The notes beneath the pieces are model-generated. The model had not been told where the DNA came from. It searched no databases and worked only from the letters and a program-made list of their open reading frames with translations. DNA of 64,000 nt from Mycocentrospora acerina (lineage: Eukaryota > Ascomycota > Dothideomycetes > Pleosporales), in assembly GCA_022701365.1 (NCBI GenBank), contig JAKUHH010000084.1:372001-436000 (forward strand). Direction: 5' to 3'. Position numbers and translations under genes: made by a program. Below are positions 1 through 10,006 of this stretch, one piece after another. How positions within the stretch are numbered: the first letter of the stretch is position 1; every line of letters begins with the position of its first letter.

Positions 1-3000
1 CTCGAGAGTGCTGAGCTATGCGGCGTTGAAGCTTCCCAAGTCGAGGATATCTACCCTTGCACTCCCCTTCAAGAAGGCTTGATGGCGCTCTCAGCCAAGT
101 TCCTTGATGCTTATGTTGCACAGCGTGTCGCGACACTCCCAGTGGATGTGGCAGAGCGCCTGAAGCAGGCCTTTGACACAGCTGTCGAGGGTTCGCCAGT
201 CTTGCGAACGCGTGTTGTCAATGTACCGGGTCGTGGCCTATTCCAAATTGTGCTCAAGGACGGACTACTTGTTCGTGATCATGGTACTGACCTCTCCGAG
301 TACCTCAAACTGGATCGCGAGGAGCCAATGGATCTTGGCAAAGCTCTGTTCCGCTATGGATTAGTCCGTGAACCTGAGAGTGACAAAGCACACTTTGTTA
401 TCTCGATGCATCACGCCGTCTATGATGGTTGGTCTATGCCATTGGTCTTTGAGCGTATTAATCGTGCGTTCAACGGTCTGGATACGAGCCGACCCACGAC
501 TTTTAAGCACTTCATCAAGTATCTCACCAACTTGGACCCCAGTGATGCAAAGAACTACTGGAGAGAACGACTTGATGGTGCCAGCCCCTACCAATTTCCC
601 CCTCTGCCACAAAAGGGATACACGACACAAGCCGATTCATTGCTTGAGCACTACGTCAACGTTCCCACATCTGCGCACTCCAGATTGACACTTGCGACCA
701 TTATTCGCGGTGCATGGGCACTCGTTTCGTCGCTGTACATGGGTCATGCAGACATCGTCTTTGGCGAGACTATCACAGGCCGTTCCGCTCCTGTGCACGG
801 CATCGAGCAGATTGAAGGACCAATGATTACTACCATTCCTGTGCGCGTTCGTCTAAATCTCGACCGTCCCATCTCCGAGTTTTTGCAATCTGTGCACTCG
901 CAAACAGTCCAGCAAATTCCGCACGAACATCTTGGTCTGCAGAATATTCGCCGTCTCAGCAAAGATGCTCGTGGAGCATGCGAGTTGCGCACTGGTCTCG
1001 TTCTCAACCCTAAGGAGGAAGAAAACTTTGGAGGCGAGACTCTCAAAGATGCGCCTGGAAATGCATTCCTTCCAGCGGATGATGCTGAGGCAGCAAGAGA
1101 GGCATTGAAGTTCAATACATATGCACTCATGCTTGTCTGCACTTTGGATGAGAATGGCTTCTTGATCATGGCTAGTTTCGACTCGAAGTGCATCAGTTCA
1201 CCAGCAATGGAAAAAGTACTTGTCGTTCTGGATCGAATTGTCACCGCGTTCCTTGGTAACCCCGAGAGCAAGTTGGGCGATATTGCGGTTTTGGATCCTG
1301 AAGAGGAGCAGGATGCGCTGCAACTGAGGCCAACGGACGTTATGACAGACAGCGCCATTCACATGTCGCCAATCGATGCAAATGTGCAAAAGGATGCTCC
1401 CACTAAGTCATTGTCTGCGAATGGAGAGAAGATTCGTAGTATTTTGGGTCACATCCTGGGTATGCCAGAAACGGACATCAAGCCAGACGACAGCTTCTTC
1501 GAGCTCGGAGGTGACTCCATCAGTGCCATGAGGCTCGTCTCTGAAGCTAGAGCACAGGGTCTCAACATTACTGTTGCTCAGATCTTCCAAAGCTCGTCAC
1601 TCTTCGAGCTCGCTGCGTCCATTGGCAATGAGAAGGAAGATAAGCTTCTTGATCTGCTCAGTCGTATCTTGGGTATGCCCAAGAGTGAAATTAGTCCCAA
1701 TGACAGCTTCTTCGAGCTTGGTGGAGATTCAATCAGCGCCATGCGTCTCGTACCCGAAGCTCGTGCACAGGGTTTGAACATCACCGTCGCACAGGTTTTC
1801 CAGAGCAAGTCACTGTCAGAGCTTGCTTCTGCTGCGGAAGAATCATCATCGGCACAATCTGAGGTCAAAACTGATGCGCCATTTGTGGCTCTTGGTGCTG
1901 ATGCTTCTTTGTTCAGTGCTGATCGCATGGTTTCTTATCTTGAGAATCCAGAATGGGACATCGAGAATATTTATCCCACTCGACCTCTCCAGCAACTCGC
2001 TGTTGAGGGAACCGTTGATCTTCCACGATACTCGCTACGCTACGAGCTTATCAAGTTTGCTACAAAAATCGACCGTCAGGAGATTGCCAAGGCCTGCCAG
2101 GAGCTTGTGGCTCGCAATGAGGTTTTGCGCACCGTCTTCGTTCAAGATGCCGGCAAGACGCTCGGTGTAGTACTTTCTTCTTTGCAGGCACCATATGGCG
2201 AAGTCTCTGTTCCCGAGGGCGATGATATTGATGCTTTCGCAAAGAACTACGTCCAAAAAGACATCGAAGCACCCAAGCCACATGGTTCTTCTTTCGTAGG
2301 ATTCACACTCTTTACCTCTGCGTCAGGTGCATCCACGCTCGCATTCCGCATCTCACACGCGCAATATGATGAGATATGTCTGCCACTGCTCTTCGACCAG
2401 CTGTCAGCTCTGTATGCAGGAGCCTCTGTGCCGGAGACCGTGCCCTTCAGCAAGCATGTGAACCATGTCGTGCTCAACAATATCCCTCAGAGCATTCCAT
2501 ACTGGCAGCAACTTCTCTCGCAGTCAAAGATGTCTGTTCTCAAGCCAGAGATCCCGCTCACGCACCGCAAGGCTGCCGACATTTACCTCGAGTTCGATAT
2601 CTCTTCCCGCCCCCAAAACATCACCATCGGTTCGCTTCCGACCGCTGCGTGGGCCATTGTCCTCGCACGACGCCTCAACATCAAAGATGTTGTCTTCGGC
2701 GAGGTCGTCACAGGCCGAAACGTTGGTGCTCCATCTGCTGACCGTATTTTCGGCCCAACATGGCAGTACATTCCCTTCCGCGTGCCGTTCAAGTCTGGCT
2801 GGACACACCTTGACTTGCTCAACTTCGTGCAGAAGCAGCACATTGAGTCTGCGGCGTACGAGGGCATGGGTCTCGCTGAGATTGTGGAAAACTGCACAGC
2901 ATGGGACCCCAAGGAGGTTACATGGTTTGACACTGTAGTCCACCAGGCGCCACAATGGGTTGAGGAACTGCCGTTTGGTAGTGGAGTAGAAGCCAAGTTT

Positions 3001-3261
3001 GAGACTTTGTACCCGCATGCGGAGCCACTGAGGGAGTGGAAGTGCCAGGCTTTCGTCAAGGATGGAGGAAAGAAGCTTGGAATTGAGATTGTCACTTTCG
3101 AGGAATGGATTCCTGTTGCGAAGGAGGTTTTGCAGGAGGTTGGTGAGGCACTTGCAAGCCTTATGGCTGGTAAGGCTGGGGAAAAGATCTTTGACGATGC
3201 GGATTACGTTGCTGGTGAGGTTAAACAAGAGTCCCTGGAAGACTTCGAGGGCATTATGTAG
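1..3261 (+). CDS. Nonribosomal peptide synthetase, C-terminal part (C-T-T-C), 5' end outside window
   Basis: The reading frame is open from base 1 and already inside a condensation domain (VEDIYPCTPLQEGLM at about nt 43-87), so the start lies upstream of the window. Order of domains: condensation domain with the catalytic motif HHAVYDG (nt about 408-428); two thiolation (carrier) domains with LGGDS, phosphopantetheine serines at nt 1516-1518 and 1729-1731; a final condensation-like domain (nt about 1960-3200) whose core motif reads SHAQYDE instead of HHxxxDG. No adenylation or thioesterase domain is present in the visible part; fungal NRPSs often end in a condensation-type domain that releases the product. 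The product cannot be told from this end. Tandem-carrier ends are a feature to compare with Dothideomycete NPS4/AbNPS2-like and siderophore synthetases. The stop is TAG at 3259-3261. Confidence 0.95.
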   Translation, partial: LESAELCGVEASQVEDIYPCTPLQEGLMALSAKFLDAYVAQRVATLPVDVAERLKQAFDTAVEGSPVLRTRVVNVPGRGLFQIVLKDGLLVRDHGTDLSEYLKLDREEPMDLGKALFRYGLVREPESDKAHFVISMHHAVYDGWSMPLVFERINRAFNGLDTSRPTTFKHFIKYLTNLDPSDAKNYWRERLDGASPYQFPPLPQKGYTTQADSLLEHYVNVPTSAHSRLTLATIIRGAWALVSSLYMGHADIVFGETITGRSAPVHGIEQIEGPMITTIPVRVRLNLDRPISEFLQSVHSQTVQQIPHEHLGLQNIRRLSKDARGACELRTGLVLNPKEEENFGGETLKDAPGNAFLPADDAEAAREALKFNTYALMLVCTLDENGFLIMASFDSKCISSPAMEKVLVVLDRIVTAFLGNPESKLGDIAVLDPEEEQDALQLRPTDVMTDSAIHMSPIDANVQKDAPTKSLSANGEKIRSILGHILGMPETDIKPDDSFFELGGDSISAMRLVSEARAQGLNITVAQIFQSSSLFELAASIGNEKEDKLLDLLSRILGMPKSEISPNDSFFELGGDSISAMRLVPEARAQGLNITVAQVFQSKSLSELASAAEESSSAQSEVKTDAPFVALGADASLFSADRMVSYLENPEWDIENIYPTRPLQQLAVEGTVDLPRYSLRYELIKFATKIDRQEIAKACQELVARNEVLRTVFVQDAGKTLGVVLSSLQAPYGEVSVPEGDDIDAFAKNYVQKDIEAPKPHGSSFVGFTLFTSASGASTLAFRISHAQYDEICLPLLFDQLSALYAGASVPETVPFSKHVNHVVLNNIPQSIPYWQQLLSQSKMSVLKPEIPLTHRKAADIYLEFDISSRPQNITIGSLPTAAWAIVLARRLNIKDVVFGEVVTGRNVGAPSADRIFGPTWQYIPFRVPFKSGWTHLDLLNFVQKQHIESAAYEGMGLAEIVENCTAWDPKEVTWFDTVVHQAPQWVEELPFGSGVEAKFETLYPHAEPLREWKCQAFVKDGGKKLGIEIVTFEEWIPVAKEVLQEVGEALASLMAGKAGEKIFDDADYVAGEVKQESLEDFEGIM

Positions 3262-3998
3262 TGGACATCATGGTAGATGGGCGTCGTAGTATGACTCTAC
3301 CGGTTTCTAGATAAGCTAAAATTTAATGTTTTCACAGCTTTTTAAACTTATTTTCCAAATTATCTTCGAGATTTGTTAACCTACAGTTTGAATTTCAATT
3401 TTGCAGATAAATTTCGCTTCGTGTCCAATTTTCTTTAGAAGGTTCATTGGTAGTTTGGGGCCAGCCTAACTATCAGAGTCAATGGCACTCGAATGGTAGA
3501 TTACACCGATCAAATCCGACTTTTTCCAGTCGTAATATCACCTCACCGCACTTGGAAGTGATTCTTGAATAGCTAACAGAATCTATGGTCCTCACAGCAA
3601 TCCTGGATACCGATCAAAATGTGACCTGGAGGTCATCCAGGAGAATCAGATATTTTCATGATTCACGCTGTATGAACTAAACATAGGCATGGATGCCGGT
3701 TCAAATGGTATCTCTGTGAAGTAACGCACATGTCCAAAGCGTTTGGAGGGCTGTGTACGCGATCCGTACTTGTATTTTCTACGATACAAACTCCAAAATT
3801 GAAATGTAGAGAAAATATGACTTTTGAAACCATGACTGTTTACAAAGAATTAAATCCCCTCGGGAAGGTAGTGATCAATCACTATGATGATTCACAGAGA
3901 ACCAGGGCGAACCAGTTAATGTGGCAGAATCTAAGCAATGTGAACAAAGCACACGCTACAACACCACCCTAACCGACTACCTCCAGTTTGGCCAATCC
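3262..3998. other. Intergenic, AT-rich, nothing recognised
   Basis: The interval holds the 3' flank of the NRPS and the 3' flank of the minus-strand DUF7704 gene. Only short, composition-driven open frames occur. No repeat, RNA gene or conserved protein fragment was seen. Confidence 0.5.
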
Positions 3999-4472
3999 CT
4001 ACTCCACCTTCCCCGCACCTCTCCTATTCCCCAATCCGATGCCCATAACAAAAGCTATTCTCACTACACTTACCACCGCCAAAATAGTAAGCGATGCCCA
4101 CTCTTCCAATCTCCACAACCCCACACCCAACCGCCCTTGACTCGCCAATGCGCTACCTATACTCCAAAATCCGGCCGCATCCGTAAGCAACACTCCAGCT
4201 TCAAAGTACTTCCATACTTTGACGTCGTTTGTGGCACGTAGCATGAAGATCATGGTGAACGCGAACATGGCGAACGCGCCACCCGCTTGGTGCATTAGCA
4301 GCGTGTGCGATGGCGTTATGACGGACCAGGGCGATGATGGGGGAAATGTGGATTCGAGAATCGTTTGAGGAGTGAAGAAGTTCATGTAAATTGCGGAGAT
4401 GGATATCAGGGGGTCGAGCGTGGTGAAGAAGTGGTAGTAGAAGCCTGGAATGGGGGAAGTGGCGCGAGACAT
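3999..4472 (-). CDS. DUF7704-type four-helix membrane protein
   Basis: Single exon of 157 residues with ATG at 4472. About four hydrophobic segments are visible (residues about 10-30, 55-80, 87-107 and 126-148). The pattern of an N-terminal FYxFF-like start, a middle LRATNDVKVWK segment and a C-terminal LxVVRIAFVMGIGLG helix matches the small fungal membrane proteins grouped as DUF7704, which have no known biochemical role. It lies tail-to-tail with the NRPS and upstream of the MFS gene's 3' end, so a link to that pathway is possible but not shown. Family assignment is from remembered pattern; function is unknown. Confidence 0.75.
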   Translation of the reverse strand: MSRATSPIPGFYYHFFTTLDPLISISAIYMNFFTPQTILESTFPPSSPWSVITPSHTLLMHQAGGAFAMFAFTMIFMLRATNDVKVWKYFEAGVLLTDAAGFWSIGSALASQGRLGVGLWRLEEWASLTILAVVSVVRIAFVMGIGLGNRRGAGKVE

Positions 4473-4664
4473 GGCTGATTGGTTTTGGCTGAGTATTTTC
4501 GAATGGAGATGTAGGTTTGAACTATGAGATGCCCTGCAATGTTTTAAGAGGGTAAAAGGTAAGTCTTAGAGGTTCTATTTGTACTAATGGAGACAATAGC
4601 GCTGATGGTGGCCTAAAGTAGGTGTTTGGAGGAGACTAATGCGGGGTAATTTCCGTCTGGCTCT

Positions 4665-6434
4665 CTAGCGTTTTCCTCCCCCGATAATACCGATTCCTCT
4701 GATGAATATCAGGACAATGCCAAGAGATGTAACACTCATACCAAAGTTAAACCAAGCTGTTCCTCTAATTCCAATCTTGAGTGCTTCATCCCAATGTCCA
4801 AGGCCATGGCCCTTGCTACCAACCTCGTCCACGCTAACTCCCTTCTCCTTCGCAATGACAGCCGTCTGGACTGCTGTTGCAATAGCAAGACCGATGGCAC
4901 GTCCAATCTGTCCTACAGCGGTAATCAAAGCGCCTCCGAGAGACGCGTCCTCTTGAGGTAGCGTCTTGGCCACAAAGAGCGTAAGAGCTGGAAATATTGT
5001 GTCGGCGCCGCAGACGGATAGCACCATCGCAGGAAATCCATATGCCCAGTATGTGGTATTTTCCGGGATTGGGATAGCAAACAGTAACGAGGACATGCTG
5101 ATGCAGATGTTACTAAACGCGAGGATAACGTCGCCACGGACTCGCGAGAGCATCTGTCCTGTGGTCAATGCAACAATAACTCCCGTAACACCGTTCGGAA
5201 TGAAACGAAGCGTCGTCTGGATCACTGACAGGCCCTGGAAATCCTGAAACCAGTAGGTCGCAAAAATGATATAGTTGTTGAACGAGGAAAAGAACAACGC
5301 CATCACTACGTTAGCAGCTGTGAACTTTCTGTTCGCGAAAATGGATAACTTCATGAGCGGACGTCTTTGCGTTTTGGTCTCGAGATAATGTTGCCACCAG
5401 CCGAATGCAGCTACCATGATGAGAGAGAGGACGATGAGGGTAGGCACCCATGGTGTTTTCCAGCCCACAACGTTGCCTTCAGAGAGAGCAAAGAGTAGGA
5501 TAATGAGACCGACCGTGATGAGCGTTCCACCTGCCCAATCCACTGTGTTGCGCATGACTGGTTCTTCTTGAAGAGGTGGAAGGGGGATGACGAAGTAGCT
5601 AGCGACAGTGCAGAGAGCGGAGACCATGCCGAAGATCCAGAAAACCCACTTCCAGTTAAGATACTCTGCGACAACACCGCCCTAGAGATGATTAGAATAC
5701 CAAGACATTGAATAAGTCAAGGGCACTCGTACGAATATGTTACCAAAGATCCCTCCCAAAGGAGCACCCGCTCCGAAGCATCCAAACGCAATGTCTTTCA
5801 TCTTACCGGGAGGAAAAGTGACTCCCAAGATGCCCAAAGCAGTTGGAGCCATGGCAGCTGCGGCAAGACCCTGCAAACCTCGGAGAACGTTGAAACCAAT
5901 CTCATTGTTGATAAAGGGAGGTATGATAGAAGTGATTGTAAAGGCCACAGATCCCCATAAGAAGATGAGGCGTCTTCCATATACGTCTGCAAGCCGTCCC
6001 CACAAGAGCTGTGTTGGAGTTTAATTGATAGCATAGAGATTTACTGGAGAGAAAACATACCAGAAAACATCCGAATGTGAGACTGTACGCTGAAATGATC
6101 CATTGCTGTCGACTAGTCGGTATGTCCAGTGCCTCCCCAATCGTGGGCAAGATGATAACGGAAGCTTGTACAGCCATTGTCTACTCATCGAATCAGCGTC
6201 TTCTTCTCCACAACTCAAGGCTCAACTTACACTCAGAAACGGCGCAGCAGTAACCGTTGCAACTAGTGCCACACATCTCGCCTTCGAAAACGGCAGCTCT
6301 TGCAAAGAATTCGCTGTCTGCACCGGCCCAAGCTCTTTATCCATCTCATCGCCTACTTGCTGTGCAGTAACCACTCTGTCCAGCCCCTGCGCCCCCTTCT
6401 CCATCTCGAAAACCTGTCCGTCGCTCTTTGACAT
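4665..6434 (-). CDS. MFS transporter, DHA2 (14-helix drug:H+ antiporter) type
   Basis: Four exons give 538 residues: 6434-6231, 6180-6061, 6008-5733 and 5681-4665, with GT-AG introns of 50-52 nt. The joins restore the MFS motif A (GRLADVYGRR, about residues 112-121) and a GxGxxxGGxxG-like helix motif (GAGAPLGGIFG). The N-terminal about 60 residues are hydrophilic and cytosolic, followed by roughly 14 hydrophobic helices in the plasma membrane. Proteins of this type export small toxic or secondary compounds or confer drug or boron tolerance (ATR1-like). Its position next to an NRPS suggests product export or self-protection, which is inference. The start at 6434 gives an ATG with no in-frame alternative close by. 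Confidence 0.9.
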
Positions 6435-7128
6435 GTCTGATCGCGTCGAGAGGGAGGCGGAATTCGAGCGCGCACGCCATAGCTTTCAATGTCGTTCGGC
6501 CCGTTTGCCGATGGACATGCAGACTGCCCAGACATGTCGGATGATTCTTCATCCGGCGATTACCAACAAAATCGTTCAAATCGGTATCCGGCATACAACA
6601 AGCGAGTAACTCGAGGTTCTGGTTTACGTTTATGTGGAAGGAATGGTGATCATCTTCGGGCCAAGTACGAGAAATGGTCCACCAATCATGGCGCGAGTTT
6701 TGCAGAGAATGCGACAGAATTTGTTTTGGAATGGACTTTGTTTTGCAATGTCGTTTTGAAGCTTCAACTCTGATTCTTCTGGAGTATATTCACAGGTTGT
6801 GTAACTTCCTGTCTCTATTTTCAACGATGTGTTTTAATTGTTTCTAATATTTTGTCTCGTGTATTGATGTGAATGACTTTCTTCGTAGTTCTTTCCATTG
6901 TCATGATCGCACACGAAACCACCAGGCGCAGAGAGCAAGACAGCGTTCATTCTTGTAAATTCTGTCTTGTTTGCAAATGATAGTTGTCTTTGTTTCACAC
7001 TTCTCTATTCTCTTCTGTATATATTGCAAGACTTTGTTCTCTAACTTCGTTACACAAAGTCATTTACAACGTTCTAGTCAACAAAGATCTCAAAATTTCA
7101 ACCCAACATTGTCAACAATTTTCTCCAA
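6435..7128. promoter_or_regulatory. Divergent promoter region between MFS gene and secreted-peptide gene
   Basis: The two flanking genes are divergently transcribed, so this 0.7-kb interval must hold both promoters. A TATA-like tract (TGTATATATTG, about 7016-7026) lies about 105 nt before the ATG of the plus-strand peptide gene. Open frames here are short and show no protein similarity. Confidence 0.5.
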
Positions 7129-7383
7129 ATGCGTTTCAACTTACCCCTCAAAGTTTTCATAGCCATTTTTTCGCTGACGCCTTCCGCCATCGCTGGTCCG
7201 ATTGGCTACGGTATCTGCCAGGCGGGCTGCTCAGGAATAGTCATGGCCTGCTATGCCGCTGCTGGTTTCACATGGGGAGCGACTCTTGCCGCTACGGCTC
7301 CTTCTAGTATTCTGTTGTGTAATACTACCTACGGGACGTGTCAGGCAGCTTGTGCGGTCGTACTTCTTGGTCCTACGCCATGA
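7129..7383 (+). CDS. Small secreted six-cysteine protein (zygote-specific-protein-like)
   Basis: An 84-residue, single-exon protein. Residues 1-22 form a signal peptide (basic start, hydrophobic core, AIA before the predicted cut). The mature peptide of about 62 residues has six cysteines at 30, 34, 41, 64, 71 and 75, spaced C-x3-C-x6-C-x22-C-x6-C-x3-C, a mirror-like arrangement suggesting three disulfides. The pattern GYGICQAGC...ACYAAAGFT...CNTTYGTCQAAC resembles fungal proteins commonly labelled zygote-specific-like. The role is unknown; small secreted Cys-rich proteins include hydrophobic surface proteins and effector candidates. A TATA-like element sits about 105 nt upstream. Confidence 0.8.
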   Translation: MRFNLPLKVFIAIFSLTPSAIAGPIGYGICQAGCSGIVMACYAAAGFTWGATLAATAPSSILLCNTTYGTCQAACAVVLLGPTP

Positions 7384-7570
7384 ATGGTAAATACATGCGC
7401 AGGATGAAACGGGGACGAATAGGCAATGGTAACAAGGGAAGTAGCATAGCATTGTATGTACATGTACTACTAGACGTATACATGCTATGATAACTACTGA
7501 ATGATACTGCTACAGGCCTTTCTTTAAGACATTTTCGAATCACCATTACCCTTTATACACTTCCATAATT

Positions 7571-8053
7571 TCACAACTCACACATCTGCTCATCGCGTTG
7601 TGTCTCTTCATCGCTAAAGCCTATCACTTCCTTTCCTCCAAACACCCACTCATCAACCCTTGTATACGCTACCCTCCTCAGCCCCTCTACATCTTCACCT
7701 CCCAACCCACAAACTGGCCAATCCACCTTCCCCTCTCCCATCCCTAGCCCTCTTTCGATCAAACGTAGAAGAATCTTTATCTCGAGAACGTGTACAAATA
7801 TCCCGTCGAAGTCCACATCATGAAATTGAGAAAAATATGTGATGATACAATCCCGCTGGCGCTGATAGTCAAGTGTGTAGCGAAAAAGGTGCGTCGCATT
7901 ATAGGAAGGTGTTACGGTTGTGCGCGCAAGAAATGTCAGGTTTTGGAGATGACGAATGAGCTTACTGGGGGAGAGAGCAAGCTGCGAAACGGCGGATGAT
8001 GCTGTGGAGGTAGACGAAGATGTGCTGGTTCGGCTGATGCTCTGGAACGTCAT
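7571..8053 (-). CDS. Hypothetical protein, Ser/Thr-rich N-terminus
   Basis: An open frame of 160 codons from ATG at 8053. The frame extends further upstream only with non-ATG starts, so the ATG giving MTFQSISRTST was chosen. Residues 1-30 are rich in Ser and Thr; residues about 31-110 look like an amphipathic helical region (LIRHLQNLTF, VLEIKILLRLIERGLG); the C-terminus is acidic. I do not recognise the family. Codon-like composition is compatible with a real gene but there is no independent support, and it could be a chance frame. Confidence 0.45.
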   Translation of the reverse strand: MTFQSISRTSTSSSTSTASSAVSQLALSPSKLIRHLQNLTFLARTTVTPSYNATHLFRYTLDYQRQRDCIITYFSQFHDVDFDGIFVHVLEIKILLRLIERGLGMGEGKVDWPVCGLGGEDVEGLRRVAYTRVDEWVFGGKEVIGFSDEETQRDEQMCEL

Positions 8054-8948
8054 CTTTGTGGTTGCGGTGGTGTGAATGTAGAAAACCTGAACACAAGCCA
8101 ACAAATGCCAGGCTACGCGCGTCGGCGTATTGAACACTTTCACTCGTCTAACAAGAATCTTGATGACGCGCTATAGTGTATGCAAAGATGGTTAAAATGT
8201 GCTGGATGATTTTGTTCGTTTATCATAATTCGTGGATGTTGAATTTGGACCTTGGGATTGTTGTAACCTAAGTGGTTTTGAGAATGTATCCTTTCAGATA
8301 TGTGGAAAGAGAAGAGGGTTTTTTAAAACTAAAGTGATTGTTTGGTTGGTTGTCCTGGCTTCCCGTAAACTTTGTTTGATGCCGTAACGAGCTATAAGTC
8401 GCAAACTCAAAAGTGACAAGAAGTTTGTGGGCGAGTGAGTAGTGTTCAGAAGTGGGATAGCTTGCGATAAAATTAGAACCCAGTCTTTGTTTTAACTCTG
8501 TAAAGGCTTTCACGCTAACTTGACGACAGTGAATGCGCGCGCTAAATATACTCCATGTCGGTAAACATCAAGGCAAGGATGAGGGCTCGAATTTTCACAA
8601 GAAATCGGCACAGGCTTCGAACAGGTACGAGAAAGGTCTGAATACTGTTGATCCTGAACTATAGATGTGTCAGTTTCCATTGGAAATAGTTAAGAGGATC
8701 AAGGCGGCATACGCACGGCTGTACTGTGACCTGAATGCCAGTTTCTGGGTTGTCCTGATAGAAATGATTTGAAAAACGGGTACCTTTTGAATTCAGTACT
8801 TCTACCACTGCCATTTTAGTACTGTAACCACACTCTCTGTTTAATCGAAAGCACCTGTCCCGGTGCTTTTCATCAAACTTTCGGCATTGTTACGTCAGTG
8901 ACTGCAAGTCGTTTTATGCCTGCAGATACTATAGCCATATTCCCCAAA
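8054..8948. other. Intergenic, nothing recognised
   Basis: Both flanking models are on the minus strand, so this holds the 3' flank of the PY-motif gene and the promoter of the hypothetical gene. The short open frames (for example 8268-8513 on the minus strand) have no ATG-supported or conserved content. Confidence 0.4.
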
Positions 8949-9644
8949 TTAACGCACACTTTCGCCATATACTGGCAGTCGATTTCTTTCTGCTTCGTCT
9001 CTCGAAAGTGTTCTCAGGGGGACTGTTACGCCGCCATTCGGATGATCAGCCTCTCTGGTAGGTACGGTAACCTCGGTCTTGGGCTGGTATGGAGGTGGAG
9101 GTTCGCCATTTTCATCGAGACCCTCTTCACTTCGAATAATTGGCGCTATTTGGCCGCGTCTATATCCCCCATGCATGAATCGACGTGTGTTGGTCCAACC
9201 CTCTAAATCTCGTGCCAATGCATTTTGCCCACTGAGTCGTATTTGCTGTTTTTGCCTCTTCCTTCGACGGTGTACCCACCACAGGGCTCCTGCTATAATC
9301 ACAGCAAAGAGTGCGAAGAAAAGAAAGTAGTAGTTGAACACACTTTCATCGGTGTGCACTTTTTGGTTGTCTGACTGACGCGTGGCCAGAACAGAATCTC
9401 GCTGTGCTTGTTTGATCGACTGATTCATGAGAAACGATGTAAGTGTATAAGGAAAGAAAGAACTTGTGTGAATATCGGTATCGAGAAGATGGGCTTGTGT
9501 GCTGAGAGTTGGCACAGTGCGGGTTGAAGTCGCGCTTTTGGCGTGCACAGTTGACGGTATCAAAACCAGGTACATAAACACCACTGGAACCCGCGTGGTC
9601 CGGCCATTACAAATAGGTGCATTTCTAGTTTGAATATGCCTCAT
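8949..9644 (-). CDS. Single-pass membrane protein with cytosolic PY motif
   Basis: 231 residues from ATG at 9644. A hydrophobic segment at about 20-35 followed by VHA looks like a signal peptide; a Ser/Thr-rich stretch (about 36-100) would be outside; residues about 102-124 form one transmembrane helix ended by a strongly basic stop-transfer run (HRRRKRQKQQ). The cytosolic tail contains PPPPY at 182-186, which fits the PPxY ligand of Nedd4/Rsp5-type WW domains. Such adaptors recruit the ubiquitin ligase to membrane cargo. The adaptor role is inference; the topology and motif are visible. No enzyme domain is seen. Confidence 0.7.
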   Translation of the reverse strand: MRHIQTRNAPICNGRTTRVPVVFMYLVLIPSTVHAKSATSTRTVPTLSTQAHLLDTDIHTSSFFPYTLTSFLMNQSIKQAQRDSVLATRQSDNQKVHTDESVFNYYFLFFALFAVIIAGALWWVHRRRKRQKQQIRLSGQNALARDLEGWTNTRRFMHGGYRRGQIAPIIRSEEGLDENGEPPPPYQPKTEVTVPTREADHPNGGVTVPLRTLSRDEAERNRLPVYGESVR

Positions 9645-10006
9645 ATTCTCCTGTGGCGAGTGATTCTTAACAGGTCGGTGAGAGTCACTAGGCGGCGGAA
9701 GTCCCGGCTTCGAACAGAGACATGAAGCACATGAACGTTATGCAGGACGCAGGAGAGCAAATGTAGCGGAGTGGCGATGTAAGAATCATTCAAACAGAGA
9801 GCAGAGCCAGGTATACCAGGACAGAATATTGTCGACAAGTCCACGAGCCGTGATGGATTTGTTGTTTTTGAGGCAATGCGGTCATGCATGACTGCCAAGC
9901 AATGGCGCAACTCTGATCGCTGGGCTTAGCGCACCTTGATGGACGAGCAACACGACTTAATTGTACATAACCCCCATCATCCCTACTCCATCCCCCATCT
10001 CTCAAC

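Noticed and set aside
744..1358. 204-codon minus-strand frame in the NRPS, and another at 2524-3228
   Set aside because: Both lie inside a continuous NRPS exon and have shadow-like composition.
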